From assembly GCF_015461845.1 (NCBI RefSeq), contig NZ_JACOPW010000003.1, positions 682,001 through 746,000 of the forward strand: a stretch of 64,000 nt of DNA, given 5' to 3'. Within the stretch, counting starts at the first letter, position 1. The number at the start of each line of letters is the position of its first letter. Positions 43,606 to 53,212 of this stretch are shown here, piece by piece. The notes beneath the pieces were generated by a model, which worked only from the letters and a program-made list of their open reading frames with translations, ran no database searches and was not told the DNA's origin. The DNA comes from Pseudomonas mucoides. GTDB lineage: Bacteria; Pseudomonadota; Gammaproteobacteria; Pseudomonadales; Pseudomonadaceae. The position numbers were made by a program, and so were the translations under genes.

Positions 43606-44031
43606 TTAGCGGCCAAACTTCTTGCGGATCTGCTGGACGGTGCGCAGCTGTGCTGCAGCCTCGGCCAGACGTGCGGAAGCAGAACCGTAGTCGAATTCCG
43701 CGCCCCGCTCATGCAGGGCTTTCTCGGCAGCCTTGACGGCTTCCTGAGCGGAGGCTTCATCCAGGTCGACAGCACGTTGCACGGTGTCGGCAAGAACCTT
43801 GACCATGTTCGGCTGAACTTCGAGGAAACCACCGGAGATGTAATACACCTCCTCTTCCCCGCCCTGCTTGACCAGGCGGATCGGGCCCGGCTTGAGATTA
43901 GTGATCAACGGCGCGTGACCCAGGGCGATACCAAGATCACCCAGTGCACCGTGCGCAATCACCATCTCGACCAGACCGGAAAAGATTTCTCCTTCCGCGC
44001 TGACGATATCGCAATGGACTGTCATAGCCAT
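43606..44031 (-). CDS. atpC: F1Fo ATP synthase epsilon subunit
   Basis: A 141-residue protein: VHCDIVSAEGEIFSG, HAPLITNLKPGPIRLV, and YYISGGFLEVQPNMVKVLADT are the conserved epsilon beta sandwich, followed by two helices. It links the central stalk to the catalytic head and inhibits ATP hydrolysis. Last gene of atpIBEFHAGDC, 45 bp after atpD. Confidence 0.96.
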   Translation of the reverse strand: MAMTVHCDIVSAEGEIFSGLVEMVIAHGALGDLGIALGHAPLITNLKPGPIRLVKQGGEEEVYYISGGFLEVQPNMVKVLADTVQRAVDLDEASAQEAVKAAEKALHERGAEFDYGSASARLAEAAAQLRTVQQIRKKFGR

Positions 44032-44076
44032 CTGATTGCCTCAACCTAAATTAGCGCCCGTTTCCGGGCGCCGGGA

Positions 44077-45456
44077 TTACAGTTTCTTGGCTTTCTCGAT
44101 CGCTTCTTCGATGCCGCCGACCATGTAGAACGCTTGTTCTGGCAGGTGGTCGTAGTCACCGTTGAGGATGCCTTTGAAGCCAGCAATGGTGTCTTTCAGG
44201 GAAACGTATTTACCCGAAGCACCGGTGAAGACTTCAGCCACGAAGAACGGCTGCGACAAGAAACGCTGGATCTTACGAGCACGGTTTACCAACTGCTTGT
44301 CGGCTTCCGACAGCTCGTCCATACCCAGGATCGCAATGATGTCCTTCAGTTCTTTGTAACGCTGCAGAACATACTGTACACCGCGAGCGGTGTCGTAGTG
44401 GTCCTGGCCGATTACGTTCGGGTCCAGCTGGCGCGAAGTCGAGTCGAGTGGATCGACCGCTGGGTAGATACCCAGGGAAGCGATGTCACGGGACAGAACG
44501 ACGGTGGCGTCCAAGTGGGCGAAGGTGGTCGCTGGCGACGGGTCAGTCAAGTCATCCGCAGGTACGTATACCGCTTGGATCGAGGTGATCGAACCGTTTT
44601 TGGTCGAAGTGATACGCTCTTGCAGAGTACCCATCTCTTCGGCCAGGGTCGGCTGGTAACCTACTGCGGAAGGCATACGGCCCAGCAGTGCGGATACTTC
44701 AGTACCGGCCAGGGTGTAACGATAGATGTTGTCGACGAACAGCAGAACGTCGTTACCTTCGTCACGGAACTTCTCGGCCATGGTCAGGCCGGTCAGTGCT
44801 ACGCGCAGACGGTTACCCGGCGGCTCGTTCATCTGACCGTAAACCAGTGCCACTTTGTCCAGAACGTTGGAATCCTTCATCTCGTGGTAGAAGTCGTTAC
44901 CCTCACGAGTACGCTCACCCACACCGGCGAACACGGAATAACCGCTGTGCTCGATGGCGATGTTACGGATCAGTTCCATCATGTTTACGGTTTTGCCTAC
45001 ACCGGCACCACCGAACAGACCGACTTTACCACCCTTGGCGAACGGGCAAACCAGGTCGATAACCTTGATGCCGGTTTCCAGCAGGTCGTTGCCGCCCGCT
45101 TGTTCTGCGAAGGTTGGCGCAGGACGGTGAATGCCCCAGCGCTCGTCGGTGTCGATCGGGCCAGCTTCGTCGATCGGGTTGCCCAGAACGTCCATGATCC
45201 GGCCCAGAGTCGCTTTACCGACCGGTACGGAAATGGCTGCGCCGGAGTCGATGACGTCCAGACCACGCTTCAAGCCCTCGGTGGAGCCCATCGCAATGGT
45301 ACGAACCACGCCGTCGCCCAGCTGTTGCTGAACTTCCAGAGTGGTTGCGGCCGCGCTTTGTACAGTCAGCGCGTTGTAGATGCTCGGTACGCTGTCGCGT
45401 GGGAATTCCACGTCGATAACGGCGCCGATGATTTGAACGATACGTCCGCTACTCAT
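44077..45456 (-). CDS. atpD: F1Fo ATP synthase beta subunit
   Basis: A 459-residue catalytic subunit. Walker A is GGAGVGKTVNMMELI (about 150-164), Walker B VLLFVDNIYRYT, with GERTREGNDFYHEM and the DELSEADK segment. It carries the three catalytic sites of F1. A long antisense frame here is a coding shadow. It is 27 bp after atpG. Confidence 0.97.
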   Translation of the reverse strand: MSSGRIVQIIGAVIDVEFPRDSVPSIYNALTVQSAAATTLEVQQQLGDGVVRTIAMGSTEGLKRGLDVIDSGAAISVPVGKATLGRIMDVLGNPIDEAGPIDTDERWGIHRPAPTFAEQAGGNDLLETGIKVIDLVCPFAKGGKVGLFGGAGVGKTVNMMELIRNIAIEHSGYSVFAGVGERTREGNDFYHEMKDSNVLDKVALVYGQMNEPPGNRLRVALTGLTMAEKFRDEGNDVLLFVDNIYRYTLAGTEVSALLGRMPSAVGYQPTLAEEMGTLQERITSTKNGSITSIQAVYVPADDLTDPSPATTFAHLDATVVLSRDIASLGIYPAVDPLDSTSRQLDPNVIGQDHYDTARGVQYVLQRYKELKDIIAILGMDELSEADKQLVNRARKIQRFLSQPFFVAEVFTGASGKYVSLKDTIAGFKGILNGDYDHLPEQAFYMVGGIEEAIEKAKKL

Positions 45457-45483
45457 AGCTGGATCCTCTGAATATTTGAACCG

Positions 45484-46344
45484 TTAAACCGCGGCAGCGC
45501 CGCCGACGATTTCCGAGATCTCTTGGGTGATCGCAGCCTGACGCGCCTTGTTGTAGACCAGCTGCAAATCGCTGATCAAATCACCGGCGTTGTCGGTAGC
45601 GTTCTTCATCGCGATCATCCGCGCAGCTTGTTCAGCCGCGTTGTTCTCGACCACCGCCTGGTAGACCTGCGACTCCACGTAACGGACCATCAAGCCGTCA
45701 AGCAGCTCTTTGGCATCCGGTTCGTAGAGATAGTCCCAGTGGTGCTTGAGGCCTTGATCCGGGGTTGCCACCAATGGAATCAACTGCTCCACGGTAGGCG
45801 TTTGCGTCATGGTGTTGATGAACTTGTTGGACACCACGGACAGGCGATCAATACGGCCGTCCAGGTAGGCATCCAGCATCACCTTGACGCTGCCGATCAA
45901 GTCATTGATCGACGGCTCTTCACCCAGGTGGCTGATAGCTGCTACGACGTTGCCGCCGAAGTTGCGGAAGAAAGCCGCACCCTTGCTACCCACTACACAC
46001 AGATCGATCTCGACGCCGTTTTCGCGGTTTACCGCCATGTCCTTGACCAGGGCCTTGAACAGGTTGGTGTTCAAACCACCACACAAACCACGGTCACTGC
46101 TCACCACGACGTAACCGACGCGCTTGATTTCGCGGTCGATCATGAACGGGTGGCGATATTCCGGGTTGGCGTTGGCCAAATGACCAATAACCTGGCGGAT
46201 GCGCTCCGCGTAAGGACGGCTAGCAGCCATGCGCATTTGTGCCTTGCGCATTTTACTGACCGCCACTTTTTCCATGGCGCTGGTAATCTTTTGCGTGCTT
46301 TTGATGCTCGCAATCTTACTGCGAATCTCTTTTGCGCCTGCCAT
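45484..46344 (-). CDS. atpG: F1Fo ATP synthase gamma subunit
   Basis: A 286-residue rotor stalk subunit. The N-terminal helix MAGAKEIRSKIASIKSTQKIT with MEKVAVSKMRKAQ, the middle SSDRGLCGGLNTNLFK, and the C-terminal helix MKNATDNAGDLISDLQLVYNKARQAAITQEISEIVGGA are diagnostic. It turns inside the alpha-beta ring. 50 bp after atpA. Confidence 0.97.
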   Translation of the reverse strand: MAGAKEIRSKIASIKSTQKITSAMEKVAVSKMRKAQMRMAASRPYAERIRQVIGHLANANPEYRHPFMIDREIKRVGYVVVSSDRGLCGGLNTNLFKALVKDMAVNRENGVEIDLCVVGSKGAAFFRNFGGNVVAAISHLGEEPSINDLIGSVKVMLDAYLDGRIDRLSVVSNKFINTMTQTPTVEQLIPLVATPDQGLKHHWDYLYEPDAKELLDGLMVRYVESQVYQAVVENNAAEQAARMIAMKNATDNAGDLISDLQLVYNKARQAAITQEISEIVGGAAAV

Positions 46345-46394
46345 GTAACACCTATCAGGTTAGCAAGCGGGAGCCTTGCGGCTCCCGCTGCGGC

Positions 46395-47939
46395 TTACCA
46401 GGTTTGGGTGGCCTTGAACTTCTCGATACCGGCTTTCATGCCAGCATCGATTTCGTCATTGAAGTCACCCTTCACGTTGATCTTCGCCATCAATTCGGCG
46501 TGATCGCGGTTGAAGAAAGCAATCAGCGCTTGTTCAAAGCTGCCGATCTTGGCGATTTCGACGTCAGTCAGGAACCCACGCTCAGCGGCATACAGCGACA
46601 GCGCCATGTCAGCGATCGACATAGGTGCGTATTGCTTCTGCTTCATCAGCTCGGTAACGCGCTGACCATGCTCAAGTTGCTTACGGGTCGCTTCGTCCAG
46701 GTCAGAAGCGAACTGGGCGAATGCCGCCAGTTCACGGTACTGAGCCAGAGCGGTACGGATACCACCGGAGAGCTTCTTGATGATCTTGGTCTGAGCGGCA
46801 CCACCCACACGGGATACCGAAACACCGGCGTTCACAGCAGGACGGATCCCGGAGTTGAACATGGCCGATTCCAGGAAGATCTGACCGTCGGTGATGGAAA
46901 TCACGTTGGTCGGAACGAACGCGGAAACGTCGCCAGCCTGGGTTTCGATGATCGGCAGTGCGGTCAGGGAACCGGTTTTGCCGGTCACTGCGCCGTTGGT
47001 GAACTTCTCTACGTATTCTTCCGAAACGCGGGATGCGCGCTCCAGCAGACGGGAGTGGAGATAGAACACGTCGCCTGGGTAAGCTTCACGGCCTGGTGGA
47101 CGGCGCAGCAGCAGGGAAATCTGGCGGTAAGCCACTGCTTGCTTGGACAGATCGTCATAAACGATCAGCGCGTCTTCACCGCGGTCGCGGAAGAATTCAC
47201 CCATGGTGCAACCGGAGTACGGTGCCAGGAATTGCAGTGCTGCAGATTCCGAAGCGCTCGCTGCCACGACGATGGTGTTAGCCAGTGCGCCGTTTTCTTC
47301 CAGCTTGCGAACCACGTTGGCGATGGTCGATTGTTTCTGACCAATGGCTACGTAGACGCAGAAAATGCCGCTGTCTTTCTGATTGATGATCGCGTCGATC
47401 GCCAGAGCGGTTTTACCGATCTGACGGTCACCGATGATCAGCTCACGCTGGCCACGGCCGACAGGGATCATGGCATCGACAGCCTTGTAGCCAGTCTGTA
47501 CAGGCTGGTCTACCGACTTACGCCAGATCACGCCTGGAGCAACTTTCTCGACCGCGTCGGTCAAGGTGTTGTTCAGCGGACCTTTGCCATCAACTGGGTT
47601 ACCCAGTGCGTCGACTACGCGACCCAGCAGTTCCTTACCAACCGGAACTTCGAGGATACGGCCGGTGCACTTGGCGCTCATGCCTTCAGCCAGAGTCTGG
47701 TATGCGCCCAATACAACGGCACCTACAGAGTCTTGCTCCAGGTTGAGAGCCATACCGAAGACGCCGCCCGGAAACTCGATCATCTCGCCGTACATTACGT
47801 CGGCCAGACCGTGAATCCGCACGATACCGTCAGATACGCTGACGACAGTGCCTTCGTTACGGGCTTGGGAGGTCACATCGAGCTTGTCGATGCGGCCCTT
47901 GATAATTTCACTTATTTCGGAAGGATTGAGTTGCTGCAT
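46395..47939 (-). CDS. atpA: F1Fo ATP synthase alpha subunit
   Basis: A 514-residue subunit: GDRQIGKTALAIDAI (Walker A, about 169-183), ALIVYDDLSKQAVAYR (Walker B), and RRPPGREAYPGDVFYLHSRLLERA with the arginine finger region SRVGGAAQ. It starts MQQLNPSEISEIIKGRI. It forms the non-catalytic sites of F1. It is 21 bp after atpH. Confidence 0.97.
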   Translation of the reverse strand: MQQLNPSEISEIIKGRIDKLDVTSQARNEGTVVSVSDGIVRIHGLADVMYGEMIEFPGGVFGMALNLEQDSVGAVVLGAYQTLAEGMSAKCTGRILEVPVGKELLGRVVDALGNPVDGKGPLNNTLTDAVEKVAPGVIWRKSVDQPVQTGYKAVDAMIPVGRGQRELIIGDRQIGKTALAIDAIINQKDSGIFCVYVAIGQKQSTIANVVRKLEENGALANTIVVAASASESAALQFLAPYSGCTMGEFFRDRGEDALIVYDDLSKQAVAYRQISLLLRRPPGREAYPGDVFYLHSRLLERASRVSEEYVEKFTNGAVTGKTGSLTALPIIETQAGDVSAFVPTNVISITDGQIFLESAMFNSGIRPAVNAGVSVSRVGGAAQTKIIKKLSGGIRTALAQYRELAAFAQFASDLDEATRKQLEHGQRVTELMKQKQYAPMSIADMALSLYAAERGFLTDVEIAKIGSFEQALIAFFNRDHAELMAKINVKGDFNDEIDAGMKAGIEKFKATQTW

Positions 47940-47960
47940 TGCTCTGCTGCCCCTTCAAAC

Positions 47961-48497
47961 TCAAGATTTCAATGCTTCGGCAAGATTCGCGAGTTTGCCG
48001 CGAATCGAACCATCGATTACCAGGTCGCCGGCGCGAATGATGACACCACCAATAAGGGCGGCATCCTCCGCAACTTGCAGGCGCACTTCCCGGTTGAGTC
48101 GTGCACTGAGAACCTTGGCGAGTTTGTCTTGCTGTTCTTGGTTCAATGCAAAAGCACTGGTGACTTCAACGTCTACCGACTTCTCTTGTTCGGCCTTGTA
48201 CAGGTCAAACAGAGCGGCGATCTCCGGCAACAGCGGGAGACGGTCGTTTTCGGCAACGACGTTAATGAAGTTCTGTGCCTTGGCATCAAACTTGTCGCCG
48301 CACACGTCAATAAACGTGGCGGCCTTGTTTGCGCTCGTCAGTCGCGGGGCCTTGAGCACGCGCTGCATGGTGTCGTCTTGCGACACTGCTGCAGCCAGGC
48401 CGAGCATGGCTGACCAAGAGGCCAGTTGCTGGTGGGCCTGGGCGTGCTCGAAGGCTGCCTTAGCGTAAGGTCGGGCCAACGTGGTCAATTCTGCCAT
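47961..48497 (-). CDS. atpH: F1Fo ATP synthase delta subunit
   Basis: A 178-residue stator subunit. The N-terminal bundle has LARPYAKAAFEHA and the C-terminal domain has VTSAFALNQEQQDKLAKVLSARL and AEDAALIGGVIIRAGDLVIDGSIRGKLANLAEAL. It joins the b dimer to the top of the alpha3-beta3 head. Confidence 0.96.
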   Translation of the reverse strand: MAELTTLARPYAKAAFEHAQAHQQLASWSAMLGLAAAVSQDDTMQRVLKAPRLTSANKAATFIDVCGDKFDAKAQNFINVVAENDRLPLLPEIAALFDLYKAEQEKSVDVEVTSAFALNQEQQDKLAKVLSARLNREVRLQVAEDAALIGGVIIRAGDLVIDGSIRGKLANLAEALKS

Positions 48498-48509
48498 GAT
48501 CGCCCTCGC

Positions 48510-48980
48510 TTAAATTTCAGCAGCCAGTTTGTTTACCAGCTCCGCGTGCGCGTTTTGATCGATTGTGGCACCCAGGATCTTCTCGGCGCCGCCGACAGCC
48601 AGAGCACCCAGTTGGGCACGCAGCGCGTCTTTGACACTGTTCAGTTCCTGTTCGATCTCGGCCTGAGCCTGAACCTTCACACGGTCAGCGTCGATACGGG
48701 CCTTTTCAACAGCCTCTTCAACGATCTGGTTACCGCGTTTCTTGGCTTGCTCAATGATTTCGGCTGCCTGAGCTTTAGCTTCGCGCAGTTGTTGACCCGC
48801 TTTATCTTGGGCCAATTCCAGGTCGCGAGCTGCTCGGGCGGCAGCGTCCAGTCCATCCGCAATCTTCTTCTGACGTTCGTGCAAAGCCGCGATGACCGGA
48901 GGCCACACGAACTTCATGCAAAACAGTACAAAAATGAAGAACGCAACGGACTGGCCAATCAGGGTTGCATTAATGTTCAC
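48510..48980 (-). CDS. atpF: F1Fo ATP synthase b subunit
   Basis: A 156-residue peripheral stalk subunit: N-terminal membrane span MNINATLIGQSVAFFIFVLFCMKFVWPP, then a long charged coiled coil (about 30-140) and a C-terminus ending LVNKLAAEI. It dimerises to hold F1 against Fo. 12 bp before atpH. Confidence 0.96.
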   Translation of the reverse strand: MNINATLIGQSVAFFIFVLFCMKFVWPPVIAALHERQKKIADGLDAAARAARDLELAQDKAGQQLREAKAQAAEIIEQAKKRGNQIVEEAVEKARIDADRVKVQAQAEIEQELNSVKDALRAQLGALAVGGAEKILGATIDQNAHAELVNKLAAEI

Positions 48981-49036
48981 GCCAACACCTCGCTCGTTCG
49001 TTACACATCACACCAACTACTCGAAGGTTCGAGTAA

Positions 49037-49294
49037 TTAGCCAGCGAGTTGACCAACGAATGGGTTCGCGAAGGTGAAGAACAGAGCGATACCAACACCG
49101 ATCATGGTGACGGCGTCGAGCAGACCGGCAACGATGAACATTTTAACTTGCAGCATTGGAACCATTTCTGGCTGACGCGCTGCGCCTTCCAGGAACTTGC
49201 CGCCCAACAGGCCGAAACCAATTGCGGTACCCAGTGCGCCCAGGCCGATCAACAGTGCAACAGCGATAGCGGTTAGACCAACTACAGTTTCCAT
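49037..49294 (-). CDS. atpE: F1Fo ATP synthase c subunit
   Basis: An 85-residue hairpin proteolipid: first helix [35 protein letters not shown] with the polar loop ARQPE, second helix [26 protein letters not shown], with proton-carrying Asp in LLDAVTM. It forms the rotating ring. 133 bp from atpB. Confidence 0.96.
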
Positions 49295-49427
49295 CTTTCC
49301 TCCCGACTTTTACGTCGTATGGTTTAGGTTTTTTAGATTTTAAAGCGGTAAAACAAATCGTTTCATAGCCCTGTTCGGGCACCCACTCGTTTGACCGAGT
49401 GGGACATCAGACTAGTCGAGACTGGTC

Positions 49428-50297
49428 TTAATGGTTCTCTTCGTGCGCCATCGAAAGGTAAACGATGGTCAGCATCATGAAGATAAACGCCTGCAGGGTG
49501 ATGATCAGGATGTGGAACACAGCCCACGCCCACTGCAGAACTACGCCCAGGCCGCTAAGCCAGAGCAGACCGCTGCCGAACATCACAGCAATCAGAATGA
49601 AGACCAGTTCGCCGGCGTACATGTTGCCGAACAAACGCAGTGCCAGCGAGATTGGCTTGGCAACCAGCGTCACGAACTCCAGCAGGAAGTTCACCGGAAT
49701 CAGCAGGGCCTGAACGAAGATGTTCTTGCTGCCGAACGGGTGCAGGGTCAGTTCGCCGATGAAGCCGCCGATGCCCTTGACCTTGATGCTGTAGAAAATG
49801 ATCAGCGCGAACACCGACAGGGCCATACCCAGGGTCGCGTTCGGGTCAGTGGTCGACACTGCACGGAACGGAATGTGGTGGTCGCCGGTAATCAGGATGG
49901 CCAGCTGAGGAATCCAGTCGACCGGGATCAGGTCGACGGCGTTCATCAGGAACACCCAGACGAAGATGGTCAGTGCCAGCGGTGCAATCACCGGGCTACG
50001 GCCATGGAAGCTGTCTTTCACGCTGCCATCGACGAATTCGACCAATACTTCAACGAAGTTCTGCAAAGCACCAGGCTGACCGGAAGTCGCTTTCTTTGCC
50101 GCCATGCGGAAAAGAAGAACGAAGATCAGACCCAACGCGACCGACCAGCCGAGGGTATCGACGTGGAAAGCCCAGAAGCCCATTTCCTTGGCTTCTGCTG
50201 CGGTGTGGGCAAAACCCCACCCGCCAGTTGGGAGCTGACCGAAAGTCAGGTTCTGCAAGTGGTGCTGGATATAGCCCGAAGCGGTTGTTTCTGCCAT
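49428..50297 (-). CDS. atpB: F1Fo ATP synthase a subunit
   Basis: A 289-residue membrane subunit providing the two proton half-channels. The conserved helix with the key Arg is in LVAKPISLALRLFGNMYAGELVFILI (Arg about 229), and FVWVFLMNAVDLIP is the other family motif. The C-terminus ends in FMMLTIVYLSMAHEENH. Confidence 0.96.
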   Translation of the reverse strand: MAETTASGYIQHHLQNLTFGQLPTGGWGFAHTAAEAKEMGFWAFHVDTLGWSVALGLIFVLLFRMAAKKATSGQPGALQNFVEVLVEFVDGSVKDSFHGRSPVIAPLALTIFVWVFLMNAVDLIPVDWIPQLAILITGDHHIPFRAVSTTDPNATLGMALSVFALIIFYSIKVKGIGGFIGELTLHPFGSKNIFVQALLIPVNFLLEFVTLVAKPISLALRLFGNMYAGELVFILIAVMFGSGLLWLSGLGVVLQWAWAVFHILIITLQAFIFMMLTIVYLSMAHEENH

Positions 50298-50313
50298 GGT
50301 TGCCTCAAACGCC

Positions 50314-50721
50314 CTAAGGTCTCGAAAGTCTTGTTCTCATCAGCAGGGGCGCGAACCAGCTGACCAGTTGGGTCAACACGAAGACGCCGAATACAGCTAG
50401 CGGCGCCAATGGCTTCACACCTGCAAACGTCAATGCAAAGAGCACTGCCGTCAAAATCAGTTTGCCCGCCTCGCCGGCATAAAATGACCGGACAATGGCT
50501 TGAGCTGCTCGGGCGCCGGAAAACCGAAATGCCCTGTGAGCGAAATAAACATTGGGAAGCAAGGCTATCAGGCCTCCGCAAAGTCCTGAGTACCCGGCAA
50601 CGACTCCATGCCATTGCCAAAGCGCCAAAGCAGCAATCAGCAAAACGACAAATTGAGCCATTAACACCGGAAAAACTGCCAGGCGATGGAACGGCAAGCG
50701 GTTTGGCGTGCGTCTTTCCAT
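50314..50721 (-). CDS. atpI: ATP synthase assembly protein AtpI
   Basis: A 135-residue membrane protein with four hydrophobic segments (LMAQFVVLLIAALALW, GGLIALLPNVYFAHRAF, LILTAVLFALTFAG, LAVFGVFVLTQLVSWFAPL). AtpI helps assembly of the c ring. The ATG at 50721 is used; an in-frame GTG is just before it. First gene of the atp operon, with the promoter in the gap 50722-50869. Confidence 0.92.
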   Translation of the reverse strand: MERRTPNRLPFHRLAVFPVLMAQFVVLLIAALALWQWHGVVAGYSGLCGGLIALLPNVYFAHRAFRFSGARAAQAIVRSFYAGEAGKLILTAVLFALTFAGVKPLAPLAVFGVFVLTQLVSWFAPLLMRTRLSRP

Positions 50722-50796
50722 CACGTTTTCTCTCCAATGGTCGGCTGCCAGAAATCAATAACTTGGCATAATTTGTGCCGACAAAATGCGCGCAGA

Positions 50797-50820
50797 GTAT
50801 AGGGGCGGTTCAGCCCCTAT
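50797..50820. terminator. Hairpin between parB and atpI
   Basis: AGGGGC and GCCCCT arms with a short loop form a stem downstream of parB. There is no T-run, so any termination would be weak; it may instead lie in the atp leader. Confidence 0.35.
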
Positions 50821-50869
50821 TCAACTGTCAGGTAGTGATTTCCGACTGCACGCTACATGAGGAAATGTT

Positions 50870-51742
50870 TCAACGAATGTGCGCAAGCACACCTTGCAGT
50901 TCGTCGAGGGAGTTGTAACCAATGACCAACTGCCCTTTCCCCTTCTTACCGTGGCGAATCTGCACCGCAGAGCCTAGGCGTTCGGCCAGGCGCTGTTCGA
51001 GTCGGGCTATATCAGGGTCCGGTTTTACCGGTTCGGCAGGCTCCTGTTTGCCACTCAACCACTGGCGAACCAGTGCTTCAGTTTGGCGCACCGTCAGCCC
51101 CCGTGCGACAACATGTCGCGCCCCTTCTACCTGTTGATTCTCCGGCAAACCGAGCAAAGCACGCGCATGACCCATTTCCAGGTCACCGTGCGACAGCATG
51201 GTTTTGATAACTTCCGGCAACGCGATCAAGCGTAGCAGGTTGGCCACGGTCACGCGGGATTTGCCCACCGCCTCCGCAACCTGTTGCTGAGTCAGCTGAA
51301 ATTCCTGCTGCAAACGCTGCAACGCGACGGCTTCTTCGATCGGATTGAGGTCTTCGCGTTGAATGTTCTCGATCAGCGCCATGGCAATGGCCGTTTCATC
51401 CGGCACATCACGAACCATCGCCGGGATGGTTTCCTGGCCAGCCTGCTGGCTGGCGCGCCAGCGGCGTTCACCGGCAATGATTTCGAAGCGACCGCTGCCG
51501 ATCGGGCGAACCACGATCGGCTGCATCACGCCCTGGGCCTTGATCGACTGCGCCAACTCTTCCAGCGCTTGAGGATCCATGTCCCGGCGGGGTTGGTACT
51601 TGCCGCGCTGGATCAGGTCCAGGGGCAGGTGCTGCAGCTCACGTTGGTCAGCTTGTACCGCTTGTTCTTCCAGCGAGCTGACAGTCGGACCACTCAGCAG
51701 TGCATCCAGTCCACGTCCGAGACCTCGTTTCTTGACGGCCAT
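50870..51742 (-). CDS. parB: Chromosome partitioning protein ParB
   Basis: A 290-residue parS-binding CTPase. MAVKKRGLGRGLDALL at the N-terminus interacts with ParA. LPLDLIQRGKYQPRRDMDPQALEELAQSIKAQGV and the CTP-binding motif SGRFEIIAGERRWRAS follow, then the HTH TQQQVAEAVGKSRVTVANLLRLI. A C-terminal dimer domain ends IGYNSLDELQGVLAHI. It follows parA by 9 bp. A perfect parS site is at 63890-63905. Confidence 0.96.
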   Translation of the reverse strand: MAVKKRGLGRGLDALLSGPTVSSLEEQAVQADQRELQHLPLDLIQRGKYQPRRDMDPQALEELAQSIKAQGVMQPIVVRPIGSGRFEIIAGERRWRASQQAGQETIPAMVRDVPDETAIAMALIENIQREDLNPIEEAVALQRLQQEFQLTQQQVAEAVGKSRVTVANLLRLIALPEVIKTMLSHGDLEMGHARALLGLPENQQVEGARHVVARGLTVRQTEALVRQWLSGKQEPAEPVKPDPDIARLEQRLAERLGSAVQIRHGKKGKGQLVIGYNSLDELQGVLAHIR

Positions 51743-51751
51743 GGGGATTCC

Positions 51752-52549
51752 TTAAGTTGCCTGAGCGGCGGCGGTGCGTGAGTTTTTGCGCTGGCGGCGA
51801 ACCATTTCGCCCGCCAAGGCCAGGTAGGCAATGGCGCCCCGTGAAGTCTTGTCGTACGCCAACGCCGGCATCCCATAACTTGGCGCTTCAGCCAAGCGAA
51901 TGTTGCGCGGAATCACGGTGTCGTAAAGCTGCTCGCCGAAGTGTTCCTTGAGCTGCGCGGACACATCGTTCATCAGGCTCAGGCGCGGGTCGTACATGGT
52001 CCGCAACAGGCCTTCGACTTTCAGATTCGGGTTAAGCAGTTCAGCGATGCGCTTGATGTTATCCACAAGGTCGCTCAAACCTTCGAGCGCGAAGTATTCG
52101 CACTGCATGGGGATAATCACCCCATCGGCGGCCACCAGTGCGTTCAGCGTGAGCATCGACAACGACGGTGGGCAGTCGATCAAAATGTAATCGTAGTTTT
52201 CACGGATTGGCGCCAATGCACTGCGCAGGCGACTTTCCTTCATCTGCATTTCCAGCAGAACCACTTCGGCCGCCGTCAGGTCGCGGTTGGCCGGCAACAG
52301 CTGGTAACCACCATGCTCGGAGTAATGCATGGCCTGGGCCAGGTCACATTCGCCGATCAGCAGGTCGTAGACCGAGTTTTCCAGGCCATGTTTATCCACA
52401 CCGCTACCCATGGTGGCGTTGCCCTGTGGATCGAGATCGATCAGCAGCACCCGACGCTTGGTAGCGACCAGGGAAGCTGCGAGGTTGATGCAGGTGGTGG
52501 TTTTACCCACACCACCCTTTTGGTTCGCAATCGCGAATACCTTAGCCAT
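51752..52549 (-). CDS. parA: Chromosome partitioning ATPase ParA (Soj)
   Basis: A 265-residue deviant Walker A ATPase: MAKVFAIANQKGGVGKTTTCINLAASL with KGGVGKTT (Lys-rich P-loop), the Walker A' LIDLDPQGNATMGSG and Walker B YILIDCPPSLSMLTLNAL. It moves ParB-parS complexes to segregate origins. The start is at MAKVF (52549); six extra residues upstream are out of family range. 18 bp after rsmG. Confidence 0.96.
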   Translation of the reverse strand: MAKVFAIANQKGGVGKTTTCINLAASLVATKRRVLLIDLDPQGNATMGSGVDKHGLENSVYDLLIGECDLAQAMHYSEHGGYQLLPANRDLTAAEVVLLEMQMKESRLRSALAPIRENYDYILIDCPPSLSMLTLNALVAADGVIIPMQCEYFALEGLSDLVDNIKRIAELLNPNLKVEGLLRTMYDPRLSLMNDVSAQLKEHFGEQLYDTVIPRNIRLAEAPSYGMPALAYDKTSRGAIAYLALAGEMVRRQRKNSRTAAAQAT

Positions 52550-52567
52550 TCTTGCTTGTGTTCCCAA

Positions 52568-53212
52568 TCATGCCGTGCGGCGCAGTATCAGCAGATGGCG
52601 TTGGCCTTGGCAACCAGGGACGGCCAGGGCGTGTTCGCTATCGAGGTGGAAGTCTGCTGGCAATGCTACCAGCTCATCGGCCGGATGAACGCCCTTCATT
52701 GCCAGCCAGCGCGTATCGGCATCGCCGAGGTGGCGAGTCCAGTTACTGAAATTTTCCATGCTGCTGAACGCCCGGGAAACAATCCCGTTGAATGGCTGTG
52801 CAGGCTGGAAAGCTTCGACGCGGCTGTGGATAACTTGCAGGTTATCCAGTTTGAGTTCGAGTTTGACCTGGGTCAGGAAGCGGGTTTTCTTGCCGTTGCT
52901 GTCCAGGCAGGTCACTTGCGACTCGGGAAACAGGATGGCCAACGGAATGCCCGGCATGCCACCACCGCTGCCAACGTCCAGCCAGCGACCGTTTTCGATG
53001 AACGACATGACGCTCAAACTATCGAGCAGATGGCGAGAGACCATTTCGTCCGGATCGCGCACGGCGGTCAGGTTGTAGGCCTTGTTCCATTTGATCAACA
53101 GGGCCAGATAACCCAGCAGCTGCGCGTGCTGGGTTTCTGTCAGTGTGACACCGAGCTGGCGAGCACCTGTGGATAACTCTTCGGCGTGTTGCGAGGTGAC
53201 CAACGAACTCAA
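52568..53212 (-). CDS. rsmG: 16S rRNA (G527-N7) methyltransferase RsmG
   Basis: A 214-residue SAM-dependent enzyme: KWNKAYNLTAVRDPDEMVSRHLLDSLSV, then the SAM site WLDVGSGGGMPGIPLAILFPE and CLDSNGKKTRFL. It methylates G527 of 16S rRNA. It overlaps the 3' end of mnmG by an ATGA start/stop and begins MSSLVTSQHAEEL. Confidence 0.95.
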   Translation of the reverse strand: MSSLVTSQHAEELSTGARQLGVTLTETQHAQLLGYLALLIKWNKAYNLTAVRDPDEMVSRHLLDSLSVMSFIENGRWLDVGSGGGMPGIPLAILFPESQVTCLDSNGKKTRFLTQVKLELKLDNLQVIHSRVEAFQPAQPFNGIVSRAFSSMENFSNWTRHLGDADTRWLAMKGVHPADELVALPADFHLDSEHALAVPGCQGQRHLLILRRTA